NCBI GenBank assembly: GCA_903883985.1
Contig: CAISDD010000184.1
Coordinates: 1-5,012, forward strand
DNA: 5,012 nt
DNA from: an uncultured Pseudomonadota bacterium
GTDB taxonomy: Bacteria > Pseudomonadota > Gammaproteobacteria > Burkholderiales > Thiobacillaceae
Direction: 5' to 3'
Part shown: in pieces, positions 4,999 to 5,012 of the stretch
How positions within the stretch are numbered: the first letter of the stretch is position 1
How the letters are laid out: each line of letters opens with the position of its first letter
Made by a program: the position numbers and the translations under genes
The notes under the pieces: generated by a model
Database searches by the model: none
What the model saw: the letters and a program-made list of their open reading frames with translations, nothing else
Told to the model about the DNA's origin: nothing

Positions 4999-5012
4999 CC
5001 ACCGTTGCATCG

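Noticed and set aside
4448..5002. 184-codon minus-strand ORF spanning the REP and the 287-bp element
   Set aside because: Its start is translated REP sequence and its middle is translated inverted repeats and hairpin, so it is a chance frame through repeats.

Overview
The window looks like chromosomal DNA from Pseudomonas or a close gammaproteobacterial relative. It is GC-rich, and at its right edge it carries a repeat with the core GCGGGC-TT-GCCCGC and the flanks GTGGGA and GATAG, the common Pseudomonas REP form. All genes I can support read on the minus strand, so the window is transcribed from high to low coordinates.

Positions 1-4058 hold a two-partner (type Vb) secretion locus in the order tpsB, small ORF, tpsA, the B-then-A order of shlBA and hpmBA. 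The first gene (2349-4058) encodes an FhaC/ShlB-type outer-membrane transporter with a signal peptide, a plug-helix-like stretch, one clear POTRA domain and a barrel ending in Trp. A good ribosome binding site and a 70-codon ORF (2113-2325) follow 23 nt later. That ORF's TGA overlaps the GTG start of the exoprotein gene (GTGA), an arrangement typical of translational coupling. The exoprotein gene (2116 to 1) runs off the left edge. Its 705 visible residues contain an extended signal peptide region, a hydrophobic signal core, the TPS/hemagglutination activity domain and the start of a long beta-helix. No gene on the plus strand is supported; the open plus-strand frames across tpsA and tpsB are shadows of these repetitive GC-rich genes.

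Positions 4059-5012 are a non-coding patchwork of mobile debris. Next to tpsB lies a frameshifted 3' remnant of an IS630-family transposase (4118-4329). Further out is a complete 287-bp non-autonomous transposable element (4529-4815). It has 24-bp terminal inverted repeats beginning GTAA (23/24 matching) and a perfect 8-bp target duplication, GGCGCTTG, which fits the IS66 family. Removing the element and one copy of the duplication restores a 33-codon ORF with a Shine-Dalgarno-like sequence, so the element appears to have split a small gene. A REP-like hairpin sits inside the element and a canonical Pseudomonas REP lies outside it.

The points most worth a second look are the IS66-like miniature element and the small ORF it interrupts, the coupled small ORF between tpsB and tpsA, and the transporter's loop-6 signature, which reads LPGY where the family normally has VRGY or VRAY.
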